NCBI GenBank assembly: GCA_024636255.1
Contig: JAGXHK010000077.1
Coordinates: 1 to 38,110, forward strand
Origin: Desulfuromonadales bacterium
Lineage (GTDB): Bacteria; Desulfobacterota; Desulfuromonadia; Desulfuromonadales; Geoalkalibacteraceae
Reading direction: 5' to 3'
Length of the DNA stretch: 38,110 nucleotides
Under the pieces are notes generated by a model. The model was not told the DNA's origin. It was given only the letters and a program-made list of their open reading frames with translations, and searched no databases. Shown in pieces: positions 1 through 10,300 of the stretch. The first letter of the stretch is position 1. Each line of letters begins with the position of its first letter. Made by a program: the position numbers and the translations under genes.

Positions 1-188
1 AGGGGATGAGCCCAGCTCGGCGCCAGCAGGGCATCGGTGATGTTAATCGCGGTCGGATCCTGCGCAAGCGGCGCCAGAGCTGCCAGAAGAAACATCAGCA
101 GCACGATGGCAGCACCGCAGAGGGCCATGCGGTTGCGGCGCAGCCGCTTCCAGAAGACATCGCGGAGAAAAGACGTTTTTCGAAACAT
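1..188 (-). CDS. ABC transporter permease (DppC/OppC-like), C-terminus cut by the window edge
   Basis: Reverse complement reads MFRKTSFLRDVFWKRLRRNRMALCGAAIVLLMFLLAALAPLAQDPTAINITD..., a typical DppC N-terminus. It lies directly downstream of a DppB-like gene on the same strand. Confidence 0.85.
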   Translation of the reverse strand, partial: MFRKTSFLRDVFWKRLRRNRMALCGAAIVLLMFLLAALAPLAQDPTAINITDALLAPSWAHP

Positions 189-208
189 CGCGTTACTCAC
201 TCACTGCA

Positions 209-1183
209 TCAGCGGTTGCGGATGCGCGGATCGGCCATTGCGTAACCGAGATCGGCCAACAGGTTGCCGACCAGCGTCAGCACGGCCCCGATGACCAAAA
301 CTCCCATGATGGCCGGATAGTCGCGCATCATGACGCTGTCGTAGAACATCTTGCCCATGCCGGGAATGGCAAAGATCGTTTCAAAGATCACGCTGCCGCC
401 GATCAGGGTCGGAACCGAGAGCCCGAGAATGGTAATCACGGGCAGCAGCGCATTGCGCAGAGCGTGCTTGTAGATCACCGCACGCTCTCCAAGCCCCTTG
501 GCCCGGGCGGTCAGAATATAATCCTGGCGCACAACCTCAAGCATGTTCGAGCGCATGTAGCGCGAAAAGCCGGCAAGGCCGCCAAAGGCAGAGACGAATA
601 CAGGAAGCATCAGATGGTGAATGATATCCCAGATCCGGCCCGGCAGGCTCAGATACTCGTAGTCCATCGACGTAATCCCCGAGATGGGGAAAAGCCCGTA
701 GCGCACACCAAGAAAATCCATCAGCAGCAGGGCCAGCCAGAAGGATGGGGTCGCAAACCCGATGAAGACGAAAACCGTCGTCGCCCGGTCGAAAAAGGAG
801 TTCTGGCGAACCGCCGACAATATGCCGATCGGCCCGGCAACCCCCAGGATCAAAATGATCGAGGCCACATTGATGGCAATGGTAATCGGCAGTCTTTCGG
901 CGATTTTATCCATCACCGGACGCCGGTCCTGGGAGAAAGAATCGCCGAAATCGAGTTTGACAAGCCGTCCCAGCCAGGTGCCGTACTGAACCAGAAGCGG
1001 CTTGTCCAGATCGTACTGCGCGCGCAGTCGTTCCTTGAGGTCGGCGCTCGCCTCGGGATTGAGTTCGGTCTGAAGATCCGTCGGCTCGCCGGGCGCCAGG
1101 TGAATTACCACGAAGGAGATAAGGGTGATTCCCAGCAGTAATGGAATCATCATCAAAAAGCGTTTGGCAAGATATCGCAGCAT
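209..1183 (-). CDS. Peptide/nickel-type ABC transporter permease (DppB-like)
   Basis: 324 aa; [34 protein letters not shown] and the permease loop [38 protein letters not shown]. Confidence 0.95.
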   Translation of the reverse strand: MLRYLAKRFLMMIPLLLGITLISFVVIHLAPGEPTDLQTELNPEASADLKERLRAQYDLDKPLLVQYGTWLGRLVKLDFGDSFSQDRRPVMDKIAERLPITIAINVASIILILGVAGPIGILSAVRQNSFFDRATTVFVFIGFATPSFWLALLLMDFLGVRYGLFPISGITSMDYEYLSLPGRIWDIIHHLMLPVFVSAFGGLAGFSRYMRSNMLEVVRQDYILTARAKGLGERAVIYKHALRNALLPVITILGLSVPTLIGGSVIFETIFAIPGMGKMFYDSVMMRDYPAIMGVLVIGAVLTLVGNLLADLGYAMADPRIRNR

Positions 1184-1198
1184 GGGTCGGATCGTTTC

Positions 1199-2815
1199 CT
1201 AGTGTTTGTACTTCTGCTCGCCTGCAGGCACCCACCAGCGGATAAAGTTGTAACTGATGCCAGCCGGCGCCGGTTCAATACCACGGAAGCGCGCGGCCAC
1301 AACGGGCAACGCGTCAGGGACAAAGAGAAACACATACGGCTGCTCTTCAGCGAGAATTTCCTGAAAGCGCCGGTAGTATGTCTTTCGCTCCTGTTGATCA
1401 AGCGTGCGCCGTCCTCGCTCGAGGAGCTCGTCAACCTCGTCGTTTTTGTAATTGATGAAGTTGAGCTGCCCCGCACCCGTTTTGCTCGAATGCCAGACAT
1501 TGAATGCATCGGGGTCGGGGGGGATCGTCCATCCCATGATGATTGCGTCGAAATTGCCGGGGTTGACGAACTCCTTGAGAAAAGAAGCCCATTCAATCAC
1601 ACGCAGCTGAACGTCGATACCAATGTCTTTGAACCGGCGCTGGATGATTTCACCGCTCTTGACGCGCTGGTCGTTTCCCTGGTTGGTAAGAATATGGAAG
1701 GCGAAGGGCTTGCCGGCTTTATCGAGGATGCCGTCGCCGTTGCTGTCGCTCCATCCGGCATCGGCAAGCAGCTCTTTGGCCCGCTGCGGGTTGTAGGGAT
1801 AGCGTTTGACATCCGGGTTGTACGGCCAGGTCCCCGGCTTGTAGGGCCCGGTGGCGGTCTGGCCCAGCCCGAGCAGGACGCCGTCGATGAGCTCCTGCTT
1901 GTCGATCGCGTAAGCCAAGGCCTGCCGCACTCGTTTATCCTGAAACATGGGACGGCGCTGGTTGAAACCAAGATAGGTATAGGCGAACGCAGGGTAGCGA
2001 TACTTGTTGAACTTGCGTTTGAAGACGCTTGTATCGGTCTGCCTGGCGTACTGCAGCGGGGTCAGGCCCATCTGATCGAGTCCGCCAGCCTGCAGTTCGA
2101 GAAACATGGTCGAGCTGTCGGGGATAATCCGATAGATCACCCGCCCGATATAGGGACGTCCTTCGAAATAATCGGGATTGGCCTCGAGAACCACCTTTTC
2201 ACCCGTCTTCCATGCCACAAAAGTATAGGGTCCGGTGCCGATAGGCCGGCGCGCCAGAGGGCTCTCCGTCACCTTTTCGCCTTCGAGCAGGTGCCGGGGG
2301 TGAATGGCCAGCGCCCAGCTGACCAGCGCGGTGGCCAGCGGCTCGTCGTAGGTCACCCGGAAGGTATACGCATCGGGAGCTTCGGCACGGGCGACCTTCT
2401 GATAGCGCTCGGCATAGGCGGTCGGTGTCTGCGGATCGATCATCAGCTCATAGGTAAACATAACGTCGGCCGAAGTAAACGGCGCGCCGTCATGCCAGGT
2501 GACCCCCTGGCGCAGATGGAAGGTAATGACCCGTCCGCCCTCTGTAATCTCCCACGACTCGGCCAGATCTCCTTCGAGTTCCATGTTCTTGTCATAGCGG
2601 ACCAGCCCGTTGTAGACCAGCCCGACGATATCGGAGGAAGCCGAATCGGAGGCCAGGGCGGGGATCAGATTGCTCGGCTCACCGATGGATCCTTGAATGA
2701 TTGTGCCGCCATACGCCGGCTCTGCCGCCTTGCCTTCGGCAGGCATGCGGGGCTGCTCACGTTCGCAGCCGGCCAGAAGAGCGGCAATCAGTATGAAAAA
2801 GAAGACGTTGCGCAT
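1199..2815 (-). CDS. Peptide-binding lipoprotein, SBP family 5
   Basis: Lipobox in MRNVFFFILIAALLAGC; SBP_bac_5 pattern (YNGLVRYDKNMELEGDLAESWEI, TFHLRQGVTWHDGAPFTSADV). AGGAG precedes the ATG at 2815, so this start is preferred over the longer ORF start at 2839. Confidence 0.93.
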   Translation of the reverse strand: MRNVFFFILIAALLAGCEREQPRMPAEGKAAEPAYGGTIIQGSIGEPSNLIPALASDSASSDIVGLVYNGLVRYDKNMELEGDLAESWEITEGGRVITFHLRQGVTWHDGAPFTSADVMFTYELMIDPQTPTAYAERYQKVARAEAPDAYTFRVTYDEPLATALVSWALAIHPRHLLEGEKVTESPLARRPIGTGPYTFVAWKTGEKVVLEANPDYFEGRPYIGRVIYRIIPDSSTMFLELQAGGLDQMGLTPLQYARQTDTSVFKRKFNKYRYPAFAYTYLGFNQRRPMFQDKRVRQALAYAIDKQELIDGVLLGLGQTATGPYKPGTWPYNPDVKRYPYNPQRAKELLADAGWSDSNGDGILDKAGKPFAFHILTNQGNDQRVKSGEIIQRRFKDIGIDVQLRVIEWASFLKEFVNPGNFDAIIMGWTIPPDPDAFNVWHSSKTGAGQLNFINYKNDEVDELLERGRRTLDQQERKTYYRRFQEILAEEQPYVFLFVPDALPVVAARFRGIEPAPAGISYNFIRWWVPAGEQKYKH

Positions 2816-2841
2816 GCGTTTGTTTCTCCTGCGAAGCATGT

Positions 2842-3609
2842 TCAGGGCAGACTGCGAATCTCCACCCCTGCTGGCGGCTCGAGATCAAAGCGCTCCCGAG
2901 GAATGGCCGTGTTGGTCTGCACGTCGGAGAATTCAAGCGATGCCGAAGCCTGCGCGGCAGGCATCTGCAGATCGACGGCAAGCGGAAAAGGGTGTACGCC
3001 CTGCCTGAAGTGCGTGTAGCGAATCTGCAGCTGCAACACATCCTCAAGCAGATAATCGGCACCTTGCAGGCGCTGTTCCCGGTCGAACAAGAGGATCTGT
3101 CGCAGCTCCTGATCCCCCAGCAGAATCAGTCGGTACCCCTCCTTTGTCGACTCGATGCCGACCTCGTTATGGGCAATAACGGGCACCTGGTAGAGAAGGA
3201 TATGCACAAGATCGGCGATCTGCAAGGGGATCGGAACAAACCTCTGGAAATTGTCCAGCGTCGCTGCGCCATGGTAGTAGACGCCATCGCCGGGAAGATA
3301 GACGCTCAGCGTGTCGCCGTCCGTTGCGCTGACCAGCATGGGCTGGCCGAAAGGGCTGAGTGTCTCGGCGCGCAGGCGATCGGGCTTTTCAACAAACAAC
3401 ACCTGCCGGGCAGAGACATCGCGTTCGCGCAGGCGCACCTTGACTCTGGCCAGTCCTTTCGCGGAGCGGAAGGCCCGAGACACCTGCGCAAGCTCCTCGA
3501 GCAAGCGCTCCTTAAGCGCCGCGTCGGCAGGAAGCATCGGCGGCACAGGTGCCTTGGGTGCGCAGGCGACGAGCAGAAAAAGCAAAAGGAGGAGCAGCAG
3601 ATGGCGCAT
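2842..3609 (-). CDS. LolB/DUF4292-like lipoprotein
   Basis: MRHLLLLLLLFLLVACAPKAP lipoprotein signal; the body resembles outer-membrane lipoprotein-sorting (LolB/DUF4292) proteins (VKVRLRERDVSARQVLFVEKPDRLRAETLSPFGQPMLVSATDGDTLSVYLPGDGVYYHG). Confidence 0.7.
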   Translation of the reverse strand: MRHLLLLLLLFLLVACAPKAPVPPMLPADAALKERLLEELAQVSRAFRSAKGLARVKVRLRERDVSARQVLFVEKPDRLRAETLSPFGQPMLVSATDGDTLSVYLPGDGVYYHGAATLDNFQRFVPIPLQIADLVHILLYQVPVIAHNEVGIESTKEGYRLILLGDQELRQILLFDREQRLQGADYLLEDVLQLQIRYTHFRQGVHPFPLAVDLQMPAAQASASLEFSDVQTNTAIPRERFDLEPPAGVEIRSLP

Positions 3610-3611
3610 GA

Positions 3612-5333
3612 TCAAGGTCCTCCCAGCATCTTAAGTTTTTCAGAAACACCTTTAGCGTCCGGATCGAGCTCGAGAACCCGGCGATAAACCTGGCGTGCTT
3701 TTTCACGCAGCCCCAGAGCCCGGTAAACGTCTGCGAGATGTTCCTGAACCAGAGGATCTTCCGGGAGCATGTCAACCGCTTCTTCGAGATGCTTCCGGGC
3801 CTGCTGGTAGCGACCGCGTTGAAATTCCACCCATCCAAGGGTGTCCAGAATGTATCCTTCACGCTTCAGCTCGATGGCTTTTTGCGCCATCGCCAATGCC
3901 TCTTCGAGATTTTCGCCGGTTTCTGCGAAATGATATGCCAGGTAATTCAGGGCATCGGCATGTTCGGGCGCACGTTCCAGCACCTCTCGCATCTTGCGCA
4001 CGGCGGCAGTCCAGCGCTCCATTTTGCCGTAGATCAGACCTTCGCGATAAAGGAAGGACTCGTCTTCGGGAAAGCGCTCTCGCCCCTCCTCCAGAACGGC
4101 AAGGGCCTTTTCAGGCTGATTCTGCTGCTCGTAAAAGGCGGCCAGGTAGAGAAAGTACTGAGGCAGGGGCTCAGAGCCACGCATCGCTTTGCGCAGCAGC
4201 GCGATCCCTGCCTCGGGACGGGCGAGACGCTGGTAGATAAAGGCGGCATGCAGGGTAGCTTCGGGATACAGGTCGCTTTCAGCGGGAATCGCTTCAAACT
4301 GGCGCAATGCATCCTTGAGCTCGCCTTTTTGTCCGAGGGCGGTTGCAAGATAGTAGCGGGCCTGATGCTGCTCGGCGTCCTGGGCCAGTATTCGCCTGAA
4401 GCTCTGAGCGGCGCGATCCCAATTTTCCTGCTGCAGATAGATCAGTCCCAGTTTGCTCAGAGTTTCCGGTTCGTCGGGATAGGCGGCCAGGGTTTGCTCA
4501 AGAATGTCGCGCGCCTCGGCAAAACGCTCCTGCGACACAAGCAGGCGTACCAGGTGGTGACGGACAGAGAAATCGCGCTCCAGCGTGTCAATCGCTTCGC
4601 GGTAAACTTTTTCCGCTCGCTGCGCTTCGCCTTCTTCCTCCAGCATGCCGGCAAGTTCGAGGTAGGCGCTGGTAAACTGCGGATATCTCTGCAAAACCGC
4701 ACGGTACTCCTCTTCGGCAAACACTCTCAGGCCGGTCTCACGGTAGAGACGGGCCAGAGTATAGTGCCCGATGAGCGAATCTGGATTGCGTTCAAGCAAC
4801 GCCTTCAGGACTTCGGTCGCTTTTCCGGTATCATCGGCGCGCGCATAGGCGATGCCGAGTTGAATATAGGCCTCTTCATTCTCGGGAGCCAGGGAAATGA
4901 CCTTTTCCAGATGGGGGATGGCCTCTTTGCTTCTATCCTGCTGGACGAAGATTTCACCGAGCAACAGGTGAGCCTCAAGGTTGTCCGGACTCAGGATACT
5001 GGCGTCCTCGGCGAGTCGCACGGCTTCATCGATCTGCCCCAGGCGCAGATAAAGCCGCGCCAGGGCCATTTTCAGGAAAGCCGAATTCGGGTCGAGCTTC
5101 ACCGCTTCTGAGAGAAAATCGACCGCCTGGTCCAACCGACCCTCCCCAGCCGCAAGCTGGGCCTTGGCGAAGAGACTGAAACGGCGGTTCTGATCCCCAG
5201 TCATCACCGAAGTCGACTCGCCGGATGCGCGCACCTCTGCCGAAACGGGCCCGAGGGGAGCCTTTTTATTCTGGGGACCGAAACAACCGGCCAGAATCAA
5301 TGTGCTTAAAATTACGGCTAAGTATCTGAACAT
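3612..5333 (-). CDS. TPR-repeat lipoprotein
   Basis: Lipoprotein signal MFRYLAVILSTLILAGCFGP at an internal ATG, followed by many TPR-like repeats (LDPNSAFLKMALARLYLRLGQIDEAVRLAEDA...). Confidence 0.88.
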   Translation of the reverse strand: MFRYLAVILSTLILAGCFGPQNKKAPLGPVSAEVRASGESTSVMTGDQNRRFSLFAKAQLAAGEGRLDQAVDFLSEAVKLDPNSAFLKMALARLYLRLGQIDEAVRLAEDASILSPDNLEAHLLLGEIFVQQDRSKEAIPHLEKVISLAPENEEAYIQLGIAYARADDTGKATEVLKALLERNPDSLIGHYTLARLYRETGLRVFAEEEYRAVLQRYPQFTSAYLELAGMLEEEGEAQRAEKVYREAIDTLERDFSVRHHLVRLLVSQERFAEARDILEQTLAAYPDEPETLSKLGLIYLQQENWDRAAQSFRRILAQDAEQHQARYYLATALGQKGELKDALRQFEAIPAESDLYPEATLHAAFIYQRLARPEAGIALLRKAMRGSEPLPQYFLYLAAFYEQQNQPEKALAVLEEGRERFPEDESFLYREGLIYGKMERWTAAVRKMREVLERAPEHADALNYLAYHFAETGENLEEALAMAQKAIELKREGYILDTLGWVEFQRGRYQQARKHLEEAVDMLPEDPLVQEHLADVYRALGLREKARQVYRRVLELDPDAKGVSEKLKMLGGP

Positions 5334-5506
5334 CTGGCGAAACCTCCCGTCACCGGCAACAAATCGGAAACGGCGCAAAAGTTCGACAATCATACGCGAT
5401 GGGCAAAGCAAGCGTCAAACTGTTTCAATCCCGCTCAAGTTTCTTTACAGGCGTGCCGATTGTGCTAAAGTTTTCTGTAAATTCTGGGATTTAGCCCGGA
5501 GGGCGA

Positions 5507-7084
5507 ATGGATTATCGGATCATACACAAGGCACTTCTGCAACCTGAGGCCTATCCCGATGCGCCGGGGGAAATTTCTTTTCTCGAAACGCACATTTCGC
5601 GCCTCTATTTCACCGCAGATCATGTGTACAAAATCAAAAAACCTGTAAATTTCGGCTTCCTCGATTTCACAACACTCGATCGCCGGCGGTTTTACTGCCA
5701 GGAAGAAATTTCGCTCAATAACCGGTTCTGCCCCAATACCTATCTGCGCGTGGTCGACATTCGCGAAAAGAACGGCCGGATTCGCATTGATGGCGAAGGA
5801 GAGGTTGTCGAGTACGCCGTTCTCATGAAACGACTCCCCCGAGAACGTATGCTCGATCGGCTGATCGATGCGGGCGACCCTTTTCTGCAGGGCGAAATGG
5901 GCCGGCTTGCCCGCTACCTGGCGGAGATCGAGAGCACAGCACGCGTCTGCCGCGACAATGAACGCAGCAACCTGGAAACGGTCCAGCGCAACTGGCGCGA
6001 GAATTTCGATCAGGTCGAGCCCTACGTAGGCCGGACACTCGAAAGAGTCGCTCAGGAGGCGACTCGCACCTATGTAGATCGGTTTCTGAGTGAAAATACA
6101 GAGCTGCTCAAGGAGCGGGAGGAGCAGGGATATGTGCGCGAGGGACATGGCGACCTGCACGCCGAACACATCGTCCTGACCGATCCGATCTGCATTTTCG
6201 ATTGCATTGAATTCAACCGCCGCTTCCGTATTGCCGATGTGGTTGCGGATATCGCCTTCCTGCTCATGGATCTCGATTTCAGAGGACGCCGCGATCTGGC
6301 CCGGCGTTTGCTGCAAGAGTACGTGAAGGCCAGCGAACCCGATCCCGGATTTAACAGGCTTCTGCCCTTCTATAAGATTTACCGGGCGTTCGTACGCGGC
6401 AAGGTCAATTCCTTTCTCTTTGGCGATGAATCCGCCGAGGAGGCAGAGCGCGAAAAAGCCGCTCACCACGCCAGGCGATATTTCAATCTCGTCCAGGGCT
6501 ATCTGTGCCCGCAGGTGCTGATTCTGACCTGTGGCCTCATGGGAACCGGAAAGAGCACCATAGCGCAGGAACTTGCCGATCTGCTGGCGGCCGATCTGTG
6601 GCGATCCGATGTGCTGCGCAAGGATCTGGTCGGGCTCCCTCCTGCGCAGAAACGCGAGGATCCATACGGCACGGGCATCTATGCCCCGGCGTTAACCCGC
6701 CGGACCTACGACCAGATGCTGCAACACAGCCGGGAAAGCCTTAAAGCTGGACAAAGCGTCCTCGCCGATGCATCCTTTGCAAAGCGTGAGGACCGCGACC
6801 GATTCCAAGAAGAAGCACGCCGCCTCGGTATACCCTGTCTGCTTGTGCACCTGCACTGCCCTGCCGAAACGGCGCTGGAGCGGCTCGATGCCCGCCGTGA
6901 CCGCCCGGATGAGGCCTCCGAGGGGCGGCGCGAACTCTATCGCGAACAGGAAAAATCCTTCTCACCTCCCGAATCGGATGAAAATCCGCTTATGATCGAC
7001 ACGACTGACTCACTCGATTATAGTGTGCACCTTATTCTCGGCGAACTTCTTCGCCGCGGGGGAGAGCCGCATGAAGGATCTTAG
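5507..7084 (+). CDS. Two-domain protein: aminoglycoside-phosphotransferase-like (COG2187-type) plus P-loop kinase (COG0645/Zeta-like)
   Basis: Brenner-type motif GHGDLHAEHIVL...IFDCIEFN in the N-terminal half; Walker A LTCGLMGTGKSTIAQEL in the C-terminal half. GGAG precedes the ATG. Confidence 0.85.
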   Translation: MDYRIIHKALLQPEAYPDAPGEISFLETHISRLYFTADHVYKIKKPVNFGFLDFTTLDRRRFYCQEEISLNNRFCPNTYLRVVDIREKNGRIRIDGEGEVVEYAVLMKRLPRERMLDRLIDAGDPFLQGEMGRLARYLAEIESTARVCRDNERSNLETVQRNWRENFDQVEPYVGRTLERVAQEATRTYVDRFLSENTELLKEREEQGYVREGHGDLHAEHIVLTDPICIFDCIEFNRRFRIADVVADIAFLLMDLDFRGRRDLARRLLQEYVKASEPDPGFNRLLPFYKIYRAFVRGKVNSFLFGDESAEEAEREKAAHHARRYFNLVQGYLCPQVLILTCGLMGTGKSTIAQELADLLAADLWRSDVLRKDLVGLPPAQKREDPYGTGIYAPALTRRTYDQMLQHSRESLKAGQSVLADASFAKREDRDRFQEEARRLGIPCLLVHLHCPAETALERLDARRDRPDEASEGRRELYREQEKSFSPPESDENPLMIDTTDSLDYSVHLILGELLRRGGEPHEGS

Positions 7085-7313
7085 GCCAACCCAGATCAAA
7101 GAAGCCTGGACCCTGCTCTTTGTGCTGGGCGTGATCATGATCAACTATCCATTCATACATATCTTCAACAAGGAAACCACCGTTTTCGGCAGTCCCCTGC
7201 TGGTGGTCTATTTCATGGTCGGATGGCCGCTGTCCATTCTGGTCGTCTACATTTTCGTGCGACATCTTGAACATCAACCAACGGAAGACGAAGGGAAAGA
7301 TTCCGAAGAATGA
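7071..7313 (+). CDS. Small two-TM membrane protein, CbrX-like partner of an SLC5-type sensor
   Basis: MKDLRPTQIKEAWTLLFVLGVIMINYPFIHIFNKETTVFGSPLLVVYFMVGWPLSILVVYIFVRHLEHQPTEDEGKDSEE; two hydrophobic segments. It overlaps the upstream gene by 14 nt and the downstream gene by 4 nt (ATGA). GGGGAGA precedes the ATG. Confidence 0.8.
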   Translation: MKDLRPTQIKEAWTLLFVLGVIMINYPFIHIFNKETTVFGSPLLVVYFMVGWPLSILVVYIFVRHLEHQPTEDEGKDSEE

Positions 7314-10300
7314 TCTCCGTTCAACTCGTCGCCCTGATCTCACTGGCGTATTTTGCTCTGCTCTTCGGTGTGGCGTATTTCGCCGATAAACGTCGTGAAG
7401 CTGGACGCAGCATTATCTCCAATTCCCATATCTATTCCCTCTCGCTGGCCGTTTTCGTCACGACATGGACCCTTTACGGCAGTGTGGGCCGCGCCGCGAC
7501 CAGCGGACTCGATTTTCTGCCCGTCTATCTCGGTCCGACTCTGATCGCCTTCACCTGGTGGTTTTTTCTGCGCAAGATGGTGCTGGTCAGCAAAGAGCAC
7601 AACATCGTGAGCATCGCCGACTTTATCTCCAGCCGTTACAGAAAGTCGGCAGTGCTCGGCGCGATCGTCACAATCTTTGCGGTGATCGGGATCATGCCCT
7701 ACATCGCCCTCCAGCTCAAGGCGGTGGCGCACACCTTCGATCTGTTGACAACAACACAGGTCGGCCCGGGCGGCAGCGCACAATTTACCCCGCTGGCTCC
7801 CCGCATGGACACCGCGTTCATCGTCGCAACCGTCCTTGCCTTGTTCGGAGTCCTGTTCGGGGCCCGCCGCCTTGACGCTTCGGCCCGTCACGAGGGGCTC
7901 GTCGCCGCCGTGGCTCTGGAGTCGATCATCAAGCTGGTCGCTTTTCTGGCCGTTGGCGTGTTCGTGACTTACGGTCTATTCGATGGCTATGCCGATATCT
8001 TTCAGCGCTTTTTCGCCACTTTCCCGGACCGTGATTACCTGGTGACAATTGGCACCACCCAGATTCCCTATGCCAAATGGTTCTCCCTGACATTTATCTC
8101 CATAATGGCGGTGATGTTTCTACCCCGCCAGTTCCATATCATGGTCATCGAGAATTCGGATCCCAAGCATATCAAGAGTGCCATGTGGCGCTTTCCAGCC
8201 TACATGTTTTTGATCAATCTTTTCGTTATTCCCATCGCCCTTGGCGGCCTGCTCATGTTCGGCGGCGATACGACCCATGCCGACTATTTCGTGCTTCACC
8301 TGCCCCTCGAGTCAGGGCATCACTGGCTGGCACTGCTCGTTTTTCTCGGCGGATTTTCCGGAGCGGCCGGCATGGTTATGGTCTCCTCCATCGCGCTGGC
8401 CACGATGATTCTCAATCACCTGGTGATGCCGATCGTGATCAAGCTTCGCTTCGAATCTCACGATCTCTCGGGATTTCTGATCAATATGAAGCGCCTTGCC
8501 ATCGTGGCCGTCATTTTCCAGGGGTATCTCTATTACAAGATCATCGGCGACTCCTTTGCTCTGGTGAATATCGGGCTGATCTCCTTCGTTGCCGCCACCC
8601 AGTTCGCTCCTGCGGTAATCGGCGGTCTTTACTGGCGCCGTGGCAACGTGAGCGGCGCCACCACCGGCCTTCTCCTCGGCTTCGTCGTCTGGTTCTACAC
8701 GCTGCTCGTCCCCTCGTTCGTGCGCTCCGGATGGGTGAAGACGGATATTCTCGAAAACGGTCTTTTCGATCTTCCGCTGCTGCGCCCCACCGAGCTTTTC
8801 GGTCTGAGCGGATTCGACCTGTGGACCCACTCACTGTTCTGGACGATGTTTTTCAATCTTTCGGCCTACCTGCTCGTCTCTCTGCTCACCCGGCCCAACA
8901 GCATCGATCGTGAGCAGGCCGCCAAATTCGTCGACCCTGAAAGCTATCGAGAAGAAGAGCAGAAACGCAGGCGCATAAGTAAAGCACCGACGATCATGGA
9001 GTTCGTCAACCTGATGGCAAAATTCATCGGAGAAAAGCAGGCGCATGCCACCATCGCTGAATATCTGGGCGACCGCGAGATCGACGAGCGCGGCAGTCTC
9101 TCTGAGTATGATCTCCCCAATCTGAAGCGTTTTGCCGAACGCACTCTGGCCGGATCGGTGGGGACCGCCCCGGCGCGAATCATCATTGAGAACTATCTCT
9201 CCGCCCGCGGCAGCGAAATGGAGGATGTTTTCGATATCTTCGGCACCGTCACGTTGAGTCGGACCGCCAGCCGGGAACAGCTCGGCGTGCTGTATGAGGC
9301 GGCAAGCATCGCCGCCAGCGGCGAGGAGCTCAAAAACATACTGGATAATATTCTCGAGCTGCTGATGCGCCAGTTTAAGTTTGATCTGTGCGTTATCCGC
9401 ATACTTGACGAGGACCGCAATTCCCTGATCGTGCGCTCGCAGAAAGGGATGAGTTCCGAACATCTGGGCGAGTCAGAACGCGACCTGTCAATGGACACCT
9501 ACATCGGCGAAGCTTTTCTTACCAATTCAGTGAATAAAGTCAACGATACCGATTTTCTTGAAAAGCCCCACTCGGCGCAGATTATCCATCGCGAAGGCAT
9601 TAAATCGTTCGCCCACGCACCGATTACGGTCGAGGGGCAGCCGATGGGTGTGCTCTCTGCCTTTTCCCGCTCGGTGAAGGGCATTTTCACCGAGGAGTTT
9701 GTCGAGCGTTTTCGCAGCCTCGCCGGGCAGATCGGCGTTGCCTGGCGTAATGCTTCCCAGACCAGAAGGCTGATCGAAGTGCGCGGCCAGGAACGCGAAC
9801 TGCAGATTGCTAAAAACATTCAACTCGGTCTGTTGCCGACCCAAACGCCAAAAACGACTGGAATCTCTCTGGCCGGAATTTGTGTCCCGGCCAGGCAGGT
9901 CGGAGGAGACTACTACGATTATCTCGAACGCGGTGAGAACGGCATCGATCTGATCATCGCCGACGTTTCAGGACATAACGTGGGAGCGGCGCTGATTATG
10001 GCCGAAGCGCGGACCTTCATCCAGGCCCAGGCCCGCCAGATCGACTCGGCCAATGAGATTATGGAGGCGATCAATCGCTTTTTCTACGCCGACCTGACAC
10101 GAGCCGAATTATTCATCACCATGTTTTACCTCAAGTACAACAGCGCAAACCACGAGATGGCCTACGCCAGCGCGGGTCACAATCCGCCGCTGATCTGGCG
10201 CCGCGATTCCAACGCCTGTGAATGGCTGGACGCCGAGGGTCTGATTCTCGGCATCAGGAAAGAAGTTGTTTTCGAAGAAAAGAAGGGGACATTGAACCCT

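Noticed and set aside
1202-3019. 605-aa + strand ORF opposite the peptide-binding protein and DUF4292 genes
   Set aside because: Shadow ORF on the antisense of well-supported coding sequence; low-complexity composition and no recognisable family.
3738-5111. 457-aa + strand ORF opposite the TPR lipoprotein gene
   Set aside because: Antisense shadow of repeated TPR codons; no ribosome site or domain recognised.
5465-6469. 334-aa minus strand ORF opposite the two-domain kinase gene
   Set aside because: Antisense shadow; the + strand frame carries clear kinase motifs.
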